Positions 7,277 through 15,387 of a stretch of 38,448 nucleotides of DNA are shown here, in pieces. The notes below the pieces were generated by a model, which made no database searches, was not told where the DNA came from, and worked only from the letters and a program-made list of their open reading frames with translations. Source of the DNA: an uncultured Collinsella sp. (GTDB lineage Bacteria > Actinomycetota > Coriobacteriia > Coriobacteriales > Coriobacteriaceae); contig UQMO01000020.1 in the NCBI GenBank assembly GCA_900542125.1, positions 1 to 38,448 of the forward strand. The letters run 5' to 3'. Position numbers and translations under genes: made by a program. Each line of letters begins with the position of its first letter. Position 1 is the first letter of the stretch.

Positions 7277-8446
7277 TTATCGTAAAAGCCAATCACGCGC
7301 CGAAACCACACTACAGTCTTTCGACTCATACGTTGAGTCCACGCGGGCCACAACATAGCGCGCATCTTTTGCAATGTCGATCTCATCGCATACAGTCTGT
7401 AGATGGCGGGCGTACTTATCGTGATACGTTCTGGATGATTTTATTTCGATAGCCTTGGGACTCCCTGAGTTTGTACAGTCGAGCAAATCGATTTCACGCT
7501 TGCTGTCGTCCCTATAGAAATACAGCTCGGGATTCTCGCCCACGTTGAGATGGCTCTTCGCCGTTTCGGAAACGATGAGGTTTTCGAAAACGGCCCCCAG
7601 ATAAGGGCTCTCCAATAGTTGCTCCAGTGATCCAATTTTGAGCAAGTAGCAGAGCAGCCCCGTGTCGTAAAAATAGAGCTTGGGCGTTTTAGTTAGACGC
7701 TTCTTGGCATTTGCATAATAGGGCTGCAGCGAAAACGTCAGGTAGCTCTGCTCCAGGATGGACAACCAGCTTTTAATGGTCGATACGCTCACGCCCGTAT
7801 CTCGAGAAAGCGAGGATATATTGATGAGGGCACCGACGCTCTGAGCAATTATGGACAGAAACTTATGAAACTCCGCCTTATTGCGCACATCAAGCAAGCC
7901 CACAACATCGCGCTCAACATAGGTATCGATATAGCTGGGAAAATAAACCGAGGACGGCATTCCGGCGGAACGCAGGCGAGGGTATCCCCCTTCGAGCGCG
8001 AACAAATCCACTTCCAGCTGCCCCTGCTGGCCCCTCTCCGCTTCTCGAAACGATAATGGCAGCAATTTTAAGATCCCGACTCGCCCGGCAAGAGACTGCC
8101 CGATGCTTTTCATCATCAAAAAGTTTTGCGAGCCTGTAAGGATGTATTGACCGGCGTCTTCCCGCTCATCCGAAACAACCTGGATCATTGAAAACAAATC
8201 CGGGGCGTATTGCGCCTCATCGATGATGAGTCCGCCCTTTCGGTTGCGGATAAAACTCACCGGATCCTCCAAGGCCGCGCGCCTCGTTTGAGGGTCCTCA
8301 AGCGTGACGTAGGAATAGTCGGGAAAGGCATGCCGAACCAGCGTAGACTTACCACTCTGCCTAGGCCCTGTCAACGACACAACAGGAAACCAGCCTGCCA
8401 TGCGAATGAGCAACTCATGCAAATCCCTGTTAATGAACTCAGCCAT
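7277..8446 (-). CDS. AAA+ ATPase with DUF4143 C-terminus (copy 1)
   Basis: A 389-residue ATPase. Walker A is GPRQSGKST (residues 27-35) and Walker B is GGLIIDEAQ (D76, E77); sensor-like TGSQNF follows near residue 108, as in the AAA_14/DUF4143 family. A helix-turn-helix-like segment (SSLSRDTGVSVSTIKSWLSIL) sits mid-protein, and the C-terminal domain has a PD-(D/E)XK-like arrangement (EIDLLD, then AIEIKSS). The start at 8446 is chosen for an upstream AAGGGG; in-frame starts at 8491 and 8521 also exist. It stands alone between a dispersed repeat and the MATE terminator. Three 23-bp-spaced direct repeats overlap the alternative starts. Function unknown; such proteins are common accessory genes. 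Confidence 0.85.
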   Translation of the reverse strand: MAEFINRDLHELLIRMAGWFPVVSLTGPRQSGKSTLVRHAFPDYSYVTLEDPQTRRAALEDPVSFIRNRKGGLIIDEAQYAPDLFSMIQVVSDEREDAGQYILTGSQNFLMMKSIGQSLAGRVGILKLLPLSFREAERGQQGQLEVDLFALEGGYPRLRSAGMPSSVYFPSYIDTYVERDVVGLLDVRNKAEFHKFLSIIAQSVGALINISSLSRDTGVSVSTIKSWLSILEQSYLTFSLQPYYANAKKRLTKTPKLYFYDTGLLCYLLKIGSLEQLLESPYLGAVFENLIVSETAKSHLNVGENPELYFYRDDSKREIDLLDCTNSGSPKAIEIKSSRTYHDKYARHLQTVCDEIDIAKDARYVVARVDSTYESKDCSVVSARDWLLR

Positions 8447-8471
8447 ATCAACGCCCCTTATTACGCTGTTA

Positions 8472-8533
8472 CCATAATCGAATAGTTTCATTCTCCATAA
8501 TCTTATAGTAGCGTTTACCATAATCTTATAGTA
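8472..8533 (-). repeat. Three direct repeats (23-bp period) upstream of the DUF4143 ATPase
   Basis: CCATAATCTTATAGTA occurs at 8495-8510 and 8518-8533, and a degenerate copy CCATAATCGAATAGT at 8472-8486; all starts are 23 bp apart. They lie directly in front of the ATPase gene, so they are candidate operator sites, probably for the product itself or a partner. Confidence 0.65.
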
Positions 8534-8589
8534 ACCCAGTTCAAAAGCATTATTTATAGAGCCGAAATCTCAGACCCTAAATAACAAAA

Positions 8590-8624
8590 GCCACCACAAT
8601 GGGGGCTGTCCCCATTGTGGTGGC
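8590..8624 (-). terminator. Intrinsic terminator of the MATE gene
   Basis: A perfect 15-bp stem (GCCACCACAATGGGG at 8590-8604 with 8610-8624) has a 5-base loop. On the minus strand it is followed by TTTTGTTAT. The arm resembles the hairpin arms at 29633 and 31112, suggesting a shared terminator family. Confidence 0.85.
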
Positions 8625-8674
8625 TTGCAGGCGAGTTAACTTGTTCGACTATCGTACGCCAGCCATGTCCGAGC

Positions 8675-10051
8675 CTAGAGCGTGGCAAGGCGCTTGGACT
8701 CGTGCGCGGCGAGCGCAATGGAGATGATGCCAGTAATGGCATCGGCCACCACCAGGGCGATCCACACGCCCTCGACACCCATCATGTTGCCGAGGAGGTA
8801 CATAAGCGGCACCGAGCAGATCACATAGCGAAGCAGGCCCGTAAACGTGGCGACACCCACCTTCTCGACCGCCTGGAAATACATCGACATGGTCATGGCA
8901 AGATAGCCCAGGGCAACAGCCAGGATGACAGTACGCGTGGCGTTGGCGGCAACCTCAACGAGCGCAGGATCGCTGCCGGCAAAGAAGGCGCACACCGGGG
9001 TGGCGGCAAGCCAGAGCGCGACGGTGACCAGCGCCAGCGTCACAACCTGGTACTTAAGCGTGCAGGAGAGCGTCTCCTTAAGGCGTGCCCAAGCCTTTGC
9101 GCCGGCGTTGAAGGCAGCGATGGGCTGCAGACCGTAGGAGAAGCACTGGGCAACCATCATGGTAATGTAGAGGATGTAGCCGTTGATCACGCCAAAGGCT
9201 GCGATGTAGAGCGAGCCCATGTCGCCGCCGAGCGAACCCAAAAGCGAGTTGGCAACGGTATTAAAGATAAAGGTCGCACCCTGGACCAGGAAGAACGGGA
9301 AGCCGATCTTGAAGATCTGGCCGCAGATGGCGAGGTCGAGCTTAAGGTCGGCCAGGCTAATCTGGAGCTGGGACTTTTTGCCCCCGATGAACCAGAAGAT
9401 ACCGATGGCCCAGATACCGATGGAAAGCCCGTAGTACACGCCGGCGCCCATAACGCCAAACTTGAGCACAAACGTGGAAAGCGCGAGCCAACAGATGGCG
9501 ACGATGGCCGAAACGGTCATGAGGTTGGCCTGGATCTGAACCTTCTCGTCCACACGCATCACAGCGGTGATCATCTGGCCAATGACCGTGAGCGGCAGCA
9601 GCACGGCGAAGGTGCGCACGCCGGCAACGGTATCGGCCATGATGTCGGGCGTGGCGCCAAAGAATGTGCAGATGGGCTCGGTAAACACTGCCATCACCAC
9701 AGCAAGCAGCACACTCACGATCGTGGTGAGCCAAAAGCCCTGGCTAAAAGCCTTGCTTGCGCCCTTGATGTCGCCGGCACCCAAAAGGTTGCCCACCACG
9801 GCGGGCACGCCGGTGCCAAACAGGTTGCCAAAGGCCAGGTTGATGTACTCGACCGACATAATGATCGAGACACAGGCCAGGCCGTGGGCACCTAGGCCCC
9901 AACCCATCACGAGGCCCTCAAGGACCACCATGATGATCTGGGCGAGCATGCCCTGGCCGGTGACGATGGTGTACTTACGCACCAGACCGGGAATCGGTTG
10001 GGAGGCGAGCTCGCGCTCCTCCTCCACGGCAGCGGTTACTTCTTCTGCCAT
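8675..10051 (-). CDS. MATE-family efflux transporter
   Basis: A 458-residue integral membrane protein with about 12 hydrophobic segments, the normal size and topology for multidrug and toxic compound extrusion transporters that use a Na+ or H+ gradient. The pattern GTGVPAVVGNLLGAGDIKGA is typical of the first MATE repeat, and FSYGLQPIAAFNAGAKAWAR of the second. The ATG at 10051 has GAAAGGGGAG upstream. It is 87 bp downstream of the amidohydrolase on the same strand, so the two are probably cotranscribed, and a membrane LuxR regulator lies further upstream. It may export a product or substrate of the hydrolase, but that is a guess. A strong terminator closes the unit. Confidence 0.9.
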   Translation of the reverse strand: MAEEVTAAVEEERELASQPIPGLVRKYTIVTGQGMLAQIIMVVLEGLVMGWGLGAHGLACVSIIMSVEYINLAFGNLFGTGVPAVVGNLLGAGDIKGASKAFSQGFWLTTIVSVLLAVVMAVFTEPICTFFGATPDIMADTVAGVRTFAVLLPLTVIGQMITAVMRVDEKVQIQANLMTVSAIVAICWLALSTFVLKFGVMGAGVYYGLSIGIWAIGIFWFIGGKKSQLQISLADLKLDLAICGQIFKIGFPFFLVQGATFIFNTVANSLLGSLGGDMGSLYIAAFGVINGYILYITMMVAQCFSYGLQPIAAFNAGAKAWARLKETLSCTLKYQVVTLALVTVALWLAATPVCAFFAGSDPALVEVAANATRTVILAVALGYLAMTMSMYFQAVEKVGVATFTGLLRYVICSVPLMYLLGNMMGVEGVWIALVVADAITGIISIALAAHESKRLATL

Positions 10052-10138
10052 TGTTCTCCCCTTTCCTTGAGAGAGTAGTGCTGAATGGATGTCAGGCGAC
10101 TGACAACTGGCACCAAGCCGCCCAATCAAACGATGGCG

Positions 10139-11767
10139 CTATGCCTCAAAGACCACCTTGCCGGCGATCATCGTGAGGGCTGCGGTAGCCTCGAGCACCT
10201 CGGCCGGCTCGCAATCAAAGAGATTGCGGTCGAGCACGCAGATATCTGCCTGTTTGCCGCACGCGAGCGTGCCGATGCGGTCCTCGGCATGCATGGCGTA
10301 GGCGCTGCCATAGGTGTAGGCGCGCAGAGCCTCGGCCATGGTAATGCGCTCCTGGGGGAACCAGCCCTCAGGGTTGGAACCGTCCTCGAGCATGCGGAAG
10401 ACCGCGCCGTACACCTCCTCCATGGGCTCCAAGCCCACAACGGGGAAGTCACTGCCCAGGTGCACCACGGCTCCGCTGGCAAGCAGGCTATGCAGGGGCC
10501 ACGAAAGCGCGGCACGCTCGGGACCCACGGCTTCGTCCTTGGCAAGGTCAGCCATATCGAGCAGCATGTGCCACGGCTGCATGCCGGGGCACATGCCGAG
10601 CTCGGCATAACGCGGCATATCCTCGGGTTGAACCGTCTCGTTGTGCTCCATGGAGTGGCGACAATCCCGCTTGCCATGCAAGCGCTCGCCCTCCTCAAAG
10701 CAATCGAGCACAAAACGCACCGAGCGATCGCCGATTGCATGGATGCGCGTGTCAACGCCCCATTCCTGCGCCCTCAGGATGGCAGCACGGATGCGCTCCG
10801 GCTCCTCCGCGGGCTCACCACAGGTGTCGGGTGCGTTGCTATAGGGTTCAAGCATCCAGGCGGTATGGTCGGAGCACACACCATCAAGGAACTGCTTAAA
10901 GCCGTGCCACTCCACCTGCGTACCCGGGAAGGCGTATTTCTCCTTGATCTGCTCGAGCGTCAAGGACTCGTTTTCGAACAGGTCGGTGTACAGGAACACG
11001 CGCAGCGGCAAGTCGCCCTTGGCATTAAGACCTGCCAACACCGCATACGGGTTTTCCATGCTCACAAACGTAGGATTGACCATGCCGACCGTAGTGATTC
11101 CCAGGGCATTGGCGCGCCGGGCGGTTTTTGCAAACGACGCGTCAACAACCTCGGGCGCTGGATCGTAGACCTCGTCCATAAAGAAGGCGCCGGCGTTGTT
11201 GGAAAACACGCCCGTCAGATTGCCGTCGGCATCCTTAAGGATCTTGCCGCCTGCGGGATCGGGCGTCTGCGAAGTTACTCCCACCTTGTTGATGGCGCAG
11301 GTATTGGCACTAAAGGTATGCAAGTCAACCTGCTGCAGAAATACCGGGCGGTCGGAGATGTACTCATCGATCATCGCGGCCGTGGGCATCTCGGGGACAT
11401 CCCACTGGAACTGGATAATCTGGCAGCCCAGAATCCACTCGTTATCGGGATGGTCGGCCGCAAACGCCACGACACGTTCCATCGCCATCTCAAAACTGGT
11501 GCAGTCGATGAGGTTGACGGCAAAATCGGGGTCGGTCATAAACGCGCCCTGGGCAAAATGCGTGTGCGAGTCAATCAGGCCGGGCATGACGAGCTGGTCG
11601 CCAAAGTCGCGCACCTCGGTATCGGGACCGATAAACGGTGCCAGGTGAGCATCGTCACCGCAGGCAACGATTTTATCGCCCCGCACGGCAACGCCGCCCT
11701 TAAACGGCTCGAGCCCATCGCCGGTAAAGACGGCGTCGCTCTTGATAACTACATCAGCCTTGTCCAT
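10139..11767 (-). CDS. Amidohydrolase family 3 (YtcJ-like) metal-dependent hydrolase
   Basis: A 542-residue cytoplasmic enzyme of the amidohydrolase superfamily (TIM barrel with a composite beta domain). Metal-binding features are visible: PGLIDSHTHFAQG (HxH, residues 71-83), DTRIHAIGDRSVR (about 308) and LGSDFPV (about 438, catalytic Asp). The C-terminal AYTYGSAYAMHAEDRIGTL and GKQADICVLDRN are standard for the Amidohydro_3 group that includes YtcJ and AtzF-distant hydrolases. The ATG at 11767 has GAGGAGG upstream. It precedes the MATE gene and follows a membrane LuxR regulator, all on the minus strand. The substrate, an amide or imine bond in a small molecule, is unknown. Confidence 0.88.
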   Translation of the reverse strand: MDKADVVIKSDAVFTGDGLEPFKGGVAVRGDKIVACGDDAHLAPFIGPDTEVRDFGDQLVMPGLIDSHTHFAQGAFMTDPDFAVNLIDCTSFEMAMERVVAFAADHPDNEWILGCQIIQFQWDVPEMPTAAMIDEYISDRPVFLQQVDLHTFSANTCAINKVGVTSQTPDPAGGKILKDADGNLTGVFSNNAGAFFMDEVYDPAPEVVDASFAKTARRANALGITTVGMVNPTFVSMENPYAVLAGLNAKGDLPLRVFLYTDLFENESLTLEQIKEKYAFPGTQVEWHGFKQFLDGVCSDHTAWMLEPYSNAPDTCGEPAEEPERIRAAILRAQEWGVDTRIHAIGDRSVRFVLDCFEEGERLHGKRDCRHSMEHNETVQPEDMPRYAELGMCPGMQPWHMLLDMADLAKDEAVGPERAALSWPLHSLLASGAVVHLGSDFPVVGLEPMEEVYGAVFRMLEDGSNPEGWFPQERITMAEALRAYTYGSAYAMHAEDRIGTLACGKQADICVLDRNLFDCEPAEVLEATAALTMIAGKVVFEA

Positions 11768-11821
11768 GTGAGCCTCCTCAGGCATCTTTGGTTGCAACGC
11801 GGACGCACCGCCCGCGTGGGC

Positions 11822-12001
11822 ACTCGGTTGGGAGCGTAGCGCTCCCGCATCGGCGCGTGCCTACAAGCCGTGCTCGGACGTCTGTCCCACGTCCGCGGCT
11901 TCGCGCTACACCCATTGATACACAGGGGCAAATCCGTGCCAAGGCCAGGGACCGCAAACGGTCAGTTTAAGCAGGTTTACACGCTTTACCTGCAGGTTTA
12001 T
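11822..12001 (-). promoter_or_regulatory. Leader/promoter region of the amidohydrolase-MATE unit
   Basis: The 315-bp gap between the LuxR and amidohydrolase genes has no gene. It holds a short hairpin, GGGAGCG-TAG-CGCTCCC (about 11830-11846), and GCAGGT/ACCTGC arms near 11971-11993. CTTTACCTGCAGGTTTAT (11984-12001) read on the minus strand matches 16 of 18 bases of 19766-19783 in the aguB/luxR region, and contains the perfect palindrome ACCTGCAGGT. Confidence 0.4.
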
Positions 12002-12082
12002 TGTCTGAGATTATTACCGCTTCATTACGCCCAACGGTGTGACCGCCCACACAGCAAGACCCGCATGCGAGGAAGAATGAGG

Positions 12083-13075
12083 CTAGGAACGCCAAAAGGT
12101 ATCTATAAGGTCATCTCGGTTGGAGACGCCGCTTTTAACGTAGATGCGATGCAAGTGTGCCTTGACCGTGCCAGGGCTGATGACCAACTCGCTGGCGATG
12201 TTTTGGGCGTCGTTGCCCTTCAGCACCAGCGTGAGCACCTCCTGCTCGCGCCGTGACAGCTTATGGGCGTCGGCATAAATCACCACACGCGATGCGAGAT
12301 CGTCCTCAGAGCTTGCGCTCTCGGCTGCCACGTCCTCATCGGCACGCGGATGACGGGCATACACACGCAGGATATGGCTAAACTGGCAAAAAAGCTGAGC
12401 CGCGCATACCACGAGCAGCACGTTTTCGGAGATATTGCGCTCGGACAGATACCACAAAAAGAGGCCGATGACGGGGTTTTGGGAGTCGGGGCGGCAGAAC
12501 AAGATCATGTAGGTGTCCTCGGCGATCACGCAAAACACAAGAACGAAGGCCACCTTCCAAAAGAGCTTTGAGCGGTCGAGGTCGAGTTTCTCAACACGCG
12601 TGGCTCTGTACCGGTAATGCCAGGCGGCATAGGCAAGACATCCTACATTGCCCAGGTCACGCGTGAGCCAAAAGAGATACTGCTGCATCTCTCCGGCAGC
12701 GCCGCTGCGAGGCACCAGCAGCAATTGCAAGATTGAAAACGGCACGATAGCGAGTACGAGCATGCGCGACGTCGGCCTTTTGCGCAAGCGCGCAAACATC
12801 CACAGTACCACGCAGGCATAGATGGCAATACCGAGCACGCAGCGCAGCAAGGGGTGCTGCAACGGCTCGCTAAAGGTAACAGCGTAGTCGTATTTGAGCC
12901 GATTGTACTCGTCAAAAAAGATGACTGACATATCGAGCATGTAGAGCAAAAAGCCCGCCGCGGCCACCAGGCTGTCGCGACGGCGCGTCATGAGCCAAAC
13001 CACCAATGCCACGGCACTGGTCACCAGAGCCACACCCATGATAATCGTGGTGTAGATATAGAACGCGAAACTCAT
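12083..13075 (-). CDS. LuxR-family regulator with membrane N-terminal domain
   Basis: A 330-residue one-component regulator whose first roughly 230 residues form about seven membrane segments and whose C-terminus (about 265-325) is a LuxR helix-turn-helix (LSRREQEVLTLVLKGNDAQN, then SPGTVKAHLHRIYVKSGVSN). It is a paralog of the protein at 19939: both share the AED-YxIL region and LSERN-SENV before the linker. It presumably senses a ligand at or in the membrane and binds DNA from the inner face. The ATG has GGGGAGG five bases upstream. Downstream on the same strand are the amidohydrolase and MATE genes, and divergently a 63-aa peptide gene; either could be its target. Ligand unknown. Confidence 0.9.
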   Translation of the reverse strand: MSFAFYIYTTIIMGVALVTSAVALVVWLMTRRRDSLVAAAGFLLYMLDMSVIFFDEYNRLKYDYAVTFSEPLQHPLLRCVLGIAIYACVVLWMFARLRKRPTSRMLVLAIVPFSILQLLLVPRSGAAGEMQQYLFWLTRDLGNVGCLAYAAWHYRYRATRVEKLDLDRSKLFWKVAFVLVFCVIAEDTYMILFCRPDSQNPVIGLFLWYLSERNISENVLLVVCAAQLFCQFSHILRVYARHPRADEDVAAESASSEDDLASRVVIYADAHKLSRREQEVLTLVLKGNDAQNIASELVISPGTVKAHLHRIYVKSGVSNRDDLIDTFWRS

Positions 13076-13145
13076 GCCCGCCTCCCCTGTCTAGATGCTG
13101 TGAGGATGTTGACAGATTCTTTGCCGCAAGATTAGACTCACCGAT

Positions 13146-13165
13146 TAAACGTACTGTATCGTTTA
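13146..13165. promoter_or_regulatory. Palindromic operator-like site between luxR and the 63-aa gene
   Basis: TAAACG (13146-13151) and CGTTTA (13160-13165) form a 20-bp dyad in the 128-bp divergent promoter region, well placed for a LuxR-type dimer acting on both genes. Confidence 0.4.
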
Positions 13166-13203
13166 GATAAACAAGCTGTGTCTCACCGATGAAAGGAGAT
13201 GCC

Positions 13204-13395
13204 ATGACACCGATCGCTCCGCTCAAGATGCTCGTCGCGCCCGCCGCCAAGGCCATCACCCGACTCGGTTCTTCCATGACCTACGACGATGTCCCCTGCG
13301 CCGTCGAGGCACGTTCGGACAGCTGCCCCTACCTGGGCCACGTCCCCTACTTTGCACCCAAGCTCGCATCTGATCCCGAGCAGCGTAAGCAGTAA
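13204..13395 (+). CDS. Small hypothetical protein (63 aa)
   Basis: No family recognised. The ATG at 13204 has an ideal AAGGAG five bases upstream (an ATG at 13189 would precede that site), which argues for real translation. The peptide starts with an apolar, weakly cationic helix-like stretch (LKMLVAPAAKAITRLGSSM), has two cysteines (about residues 32 and 41) in CAVEARSDSCPYLGH, and ends in a polar tail. No signal peptide is obvious. It is divergent from the membrane LuxR gene with a shared dyad, and convergent with the second APC permease, 35 bp away. It could be a regulated peptide, a small binding protein or a processed product; none of these is supported directly. Confidence 0.5.
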   Translation: MTPIAPLKMLVAPAAKAITRLGSSMTYDDVPCAVEARSDSCPYLGHVPYFAPKLASDPEQRKQ

Positions 13396-13430
13396 TCCAA
13401 GATGCATCTAGCACCGCACAACTCGCGGCG

Positions 13431-14840
13431 CTACTGTTTTGGTGCAAAGCGACCTGTCCCCCTTGCGCCAACGCCGGGATTGTCGATGCTGCGGCCGCGG
13501 CGCGATATGAGGCGCGAAACCTCGCCCAGCAACACGCCGATCACCACACCCATGAGGATCGGCAACTTTGACATCTCGGCGGGCGAGCTGTTAAGCGGCA
13601 CGATTGTCGCAACAATCGAAAGCACGAGCTCTACCACCGGCACCGCAAGCGCTACCGCAAGCACCTTGCCCTCGAAGGGCGCGCGGAACACACGTGGGCG
13701 GTCGTCGTATTTACGCAGGCGCCAAAACGCCGGGAACATCGGGATATAGCTCATGAGCAGAAAGACGACGTTCATCGAGAAGAAGACCCAAAAGACGTCG
13801 GAACCTTCGCCCAGCGGAATCTGAAGTAGCAGCACCAAGCTGGCAAAACAACCGTTAATGAGTGCCGAGCCATTAGGCATGCCGGTCTTCTTGGACACCA
13901 GCGCAAAGGGGCGCGGCATGTTACCATGGCGCGCGGCATAGCTCGCCACGTTGTTGACGCCAAAGCTCCAACAGATCATGTTGGCAAACAGCGTTACCAA
14001 AAAGGCCATGCCCACGACCATCGTCAGCGGGTGAGCGCGCCCCACCATGGCGGCAACCGCGTCCACAATGCCCGAATCGAGTGAAAGCTGCTCGGTGGGA
14101 ACCGCGGCTCCAATACCGATGCCACAGATAATGTAGATCGCCGCGATGGCAACGCCACCGGCGGTAACCGCCTTGGGGATATCACGCGACGGGTTTTTCA
14201 TCGTGCTGGCAAAGGTCGCGACCACCTCAAAGCCCATAAAATTGAAGAGGATGATCGAAAGATACGTCAGTGAGTTAGTGTCTCCCAGATCGGGGACAAA
14301 GGTCTTAAACGACATATCGTTGGCAAAGCCGTTGTTGCAGGCAAACCAGATGCCGACGATTCCCACCACGGCGGTAATGAGCACCTTGATGACGGCGCCG
14401 CCATCCATGACCCAATCGGCCTCGGCCACCGGCTGCATTGCCATGACCGTGACGCCCCACACAAAGGCAAGCTCGATGGCAATTCGGACCCCGAGCGAAA
14501 ACTCGACACCCCATACCGCATTGATGACACTGGGAAACATACAGGCGATGCTTGCCACCCACAGCGGAAAGTTGACCCAGTAGCACCAGGAGCAGCGGGC
14601 ACCCCAACGGTCGCCCAAGCCCAGGCGAACCCAATCGTACAGGCCGCCCTCGGAATCGAACGCCGTACCCAGCTCGGCAACTACCAGGCCATAGGGAAGC
14701 AAAAACGTAGCGATAAGGAAAATCCACCAGAAGAACTGCACGTTACCCATGGCAGATGCCGGAGCGGCCGCCTCGATGGTAAAGACAACGCAGATAACCG
14801 AGAGGATGACCTCGAACAGGGAGAACTTTTTACCTGCCAC
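13431..14840 (-). CDS. APC-superfamily amino acid/polyamine permease (aguD paralog)
   Basis: A 469-residue permease with about 12 membrane segments. It aligns along its length with the protein at 16962-18401: both start with a lysine-rich tail and a helix containing EAAAPA, then share FFWWIFL, FLLPYG, VVAELGT, YDWVR-GLGD-WGAR, NFMGFEV and SYIPMFPAF-type stretches. This places it with agmatine/putrescine or glutamate/GABA antiporters. The start is a GTG at 14840 with a GGGGGA seven bases upstream. It lies last in the agmatine cluster, at the place carbamate kinase occupies in the classical aguBDAC order, but 547 bp of structured DNA separate it from aguA. It may carry agmatine, putrescine or another amino compound; which one is uncertain. 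Confidence 0.88.
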   Translation of the reverse strand: MAGKKFSLFEVILSVICVVFTIEAAAPASAMGNVQFFWWIFLIATFLLPYGLVVAELGTAFDSEGGLYDWVRLGLGDRWGARCSWCYWVNFPLWVASIACMFPSVINAVWGVEFSLGVRIAIELAFVWGVTVMAMQPVAEADWVMDGGAVIKVLITAVVGIVGIWFACNNGFANDMSFKTFVPDLGDTNSLTYLSIILFNFMGFEVVATFASTMKNPSRDIPKAVTAGGVAIAAIYIICGIGIGAAVPTEQLSLDSGIVDAVAAMVGRAHPLTMVVGMAFLVTLFANMICWSFGVNNVASYAARHGNMPRPFALVSKKTGMPNGSALINGCFASLVLLLQIPLGEGSDVFWVFFSMNVVFLLMSYIPMFPAFWRLRKYDDRPRVFRAPFEGKVLAVALAVPVVELVLSIVATIVPLNSSPAEMSKLPILMGVVIGVLLGEVSRLISRRGRSIDNPGVGARGTGRFAPKQ

Positions 14841-15012
14841 GGCACGCTCCCCCTACAGCAAAAAGGATGGCATCTGTACCGAAGGCGCAGCCCAAGGTAG
14901 GGTTACAGGCCGCGTCACCGGTGCAGGTGCCATCCCAAAGAGAAGAGAGGATGCAATTGTTGGACCAACGCTCGCGGAACAGGCGCGTGTAGATAACGAT
15001 ACGCTGGTACAT
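14830..15012 (-). other. Possible leader reading frame upstream of the second permease
   Basis: An ATG at 15012 with CGGAG five bases upstream opens a 60-codon frame ending at 14830, overlapping the permease start by 11 bases. The predicted peptide has five cysteines (for example DAACNPTLGCAFG). The overlap could couple translation, but no homologous peptide is recognised, and the same stretch has RNA pairing potential: GGATGGCA at 14875-14882 with its complement at 14929-14936, then TTTTT on the minus strand. Confidence 0.2.
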
Positions 15013-15067
15013 AGATACTCCGATCAAAACGGTCGCGCTCGCAACCGGAAACTTTCGGCAATTGAAG

Positions 15068-15136
15068 ACGCGTCTGACCTGGGATATTCAAGCGAACAAT
15101 TGGCCTAACCCGCAATAAATCCCAGATCAGACGCGT
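15068..15136. other. Long inverted repeat between aguA-2 and the second permease
   Basis: ACGCGTCTGACCTGGGAT (15068-15085) pairs with 15119-15136 with a single mismatch over 18 bases and a 33-base loop. No T-run follows on either strand, so a structural or regulatory role is as likely as termination. Confidence 0.5.
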
Positions 15137-15152
15137 ACTCAATCAAAGAGGC

Positions 15153-15287
15153 GGGCACTCCGAAGTGGAGGCAACGGAGTGCCCAAAGAAAAACCCAGCC
15201 GACCAAGACATCAAGTGGCCAGACCATCAATGCCCCGAGATGGTCACGGTGCGATTCACCGACTGTCCGATTGATCGGCTGGGTTTC
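15153..15287 (-). terminator. Structured 3' region / terminator of aguA-2
   Basis: An outer 12-bp stem (AAACCCAGCCGA at 15190-15201 with 15276-15287) encloses smaller hairpins (GACCAT/ATGGTC, CGGTG/CACCG). On the minus strand the closing arm is followed by TTTCTTT. A second perfect 10-bp stem (GGGCACTCCG at 15153-15162 with 15175-15184) comes directly after. It starts 100 bases past the aguA stop. Confidence 0.55.
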
Positions 15288-15387
15288 TGAGGTGCGGCAG
15301 ATTCCCGTGAAAGAGGAGCGCCGCGTACTTTGTGGTACGCAAGCAACGAATGAACGGGAAGGTGCCGTGCCTCAGGAAGCCAGACAG

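Noticed and set aside
14875..14936. T-box or known riboswitch upstream of the second permease
   Set aside because: GGATGGCACC only loosely resembles the T-box sequence and no specifier stem or other class signature was found.
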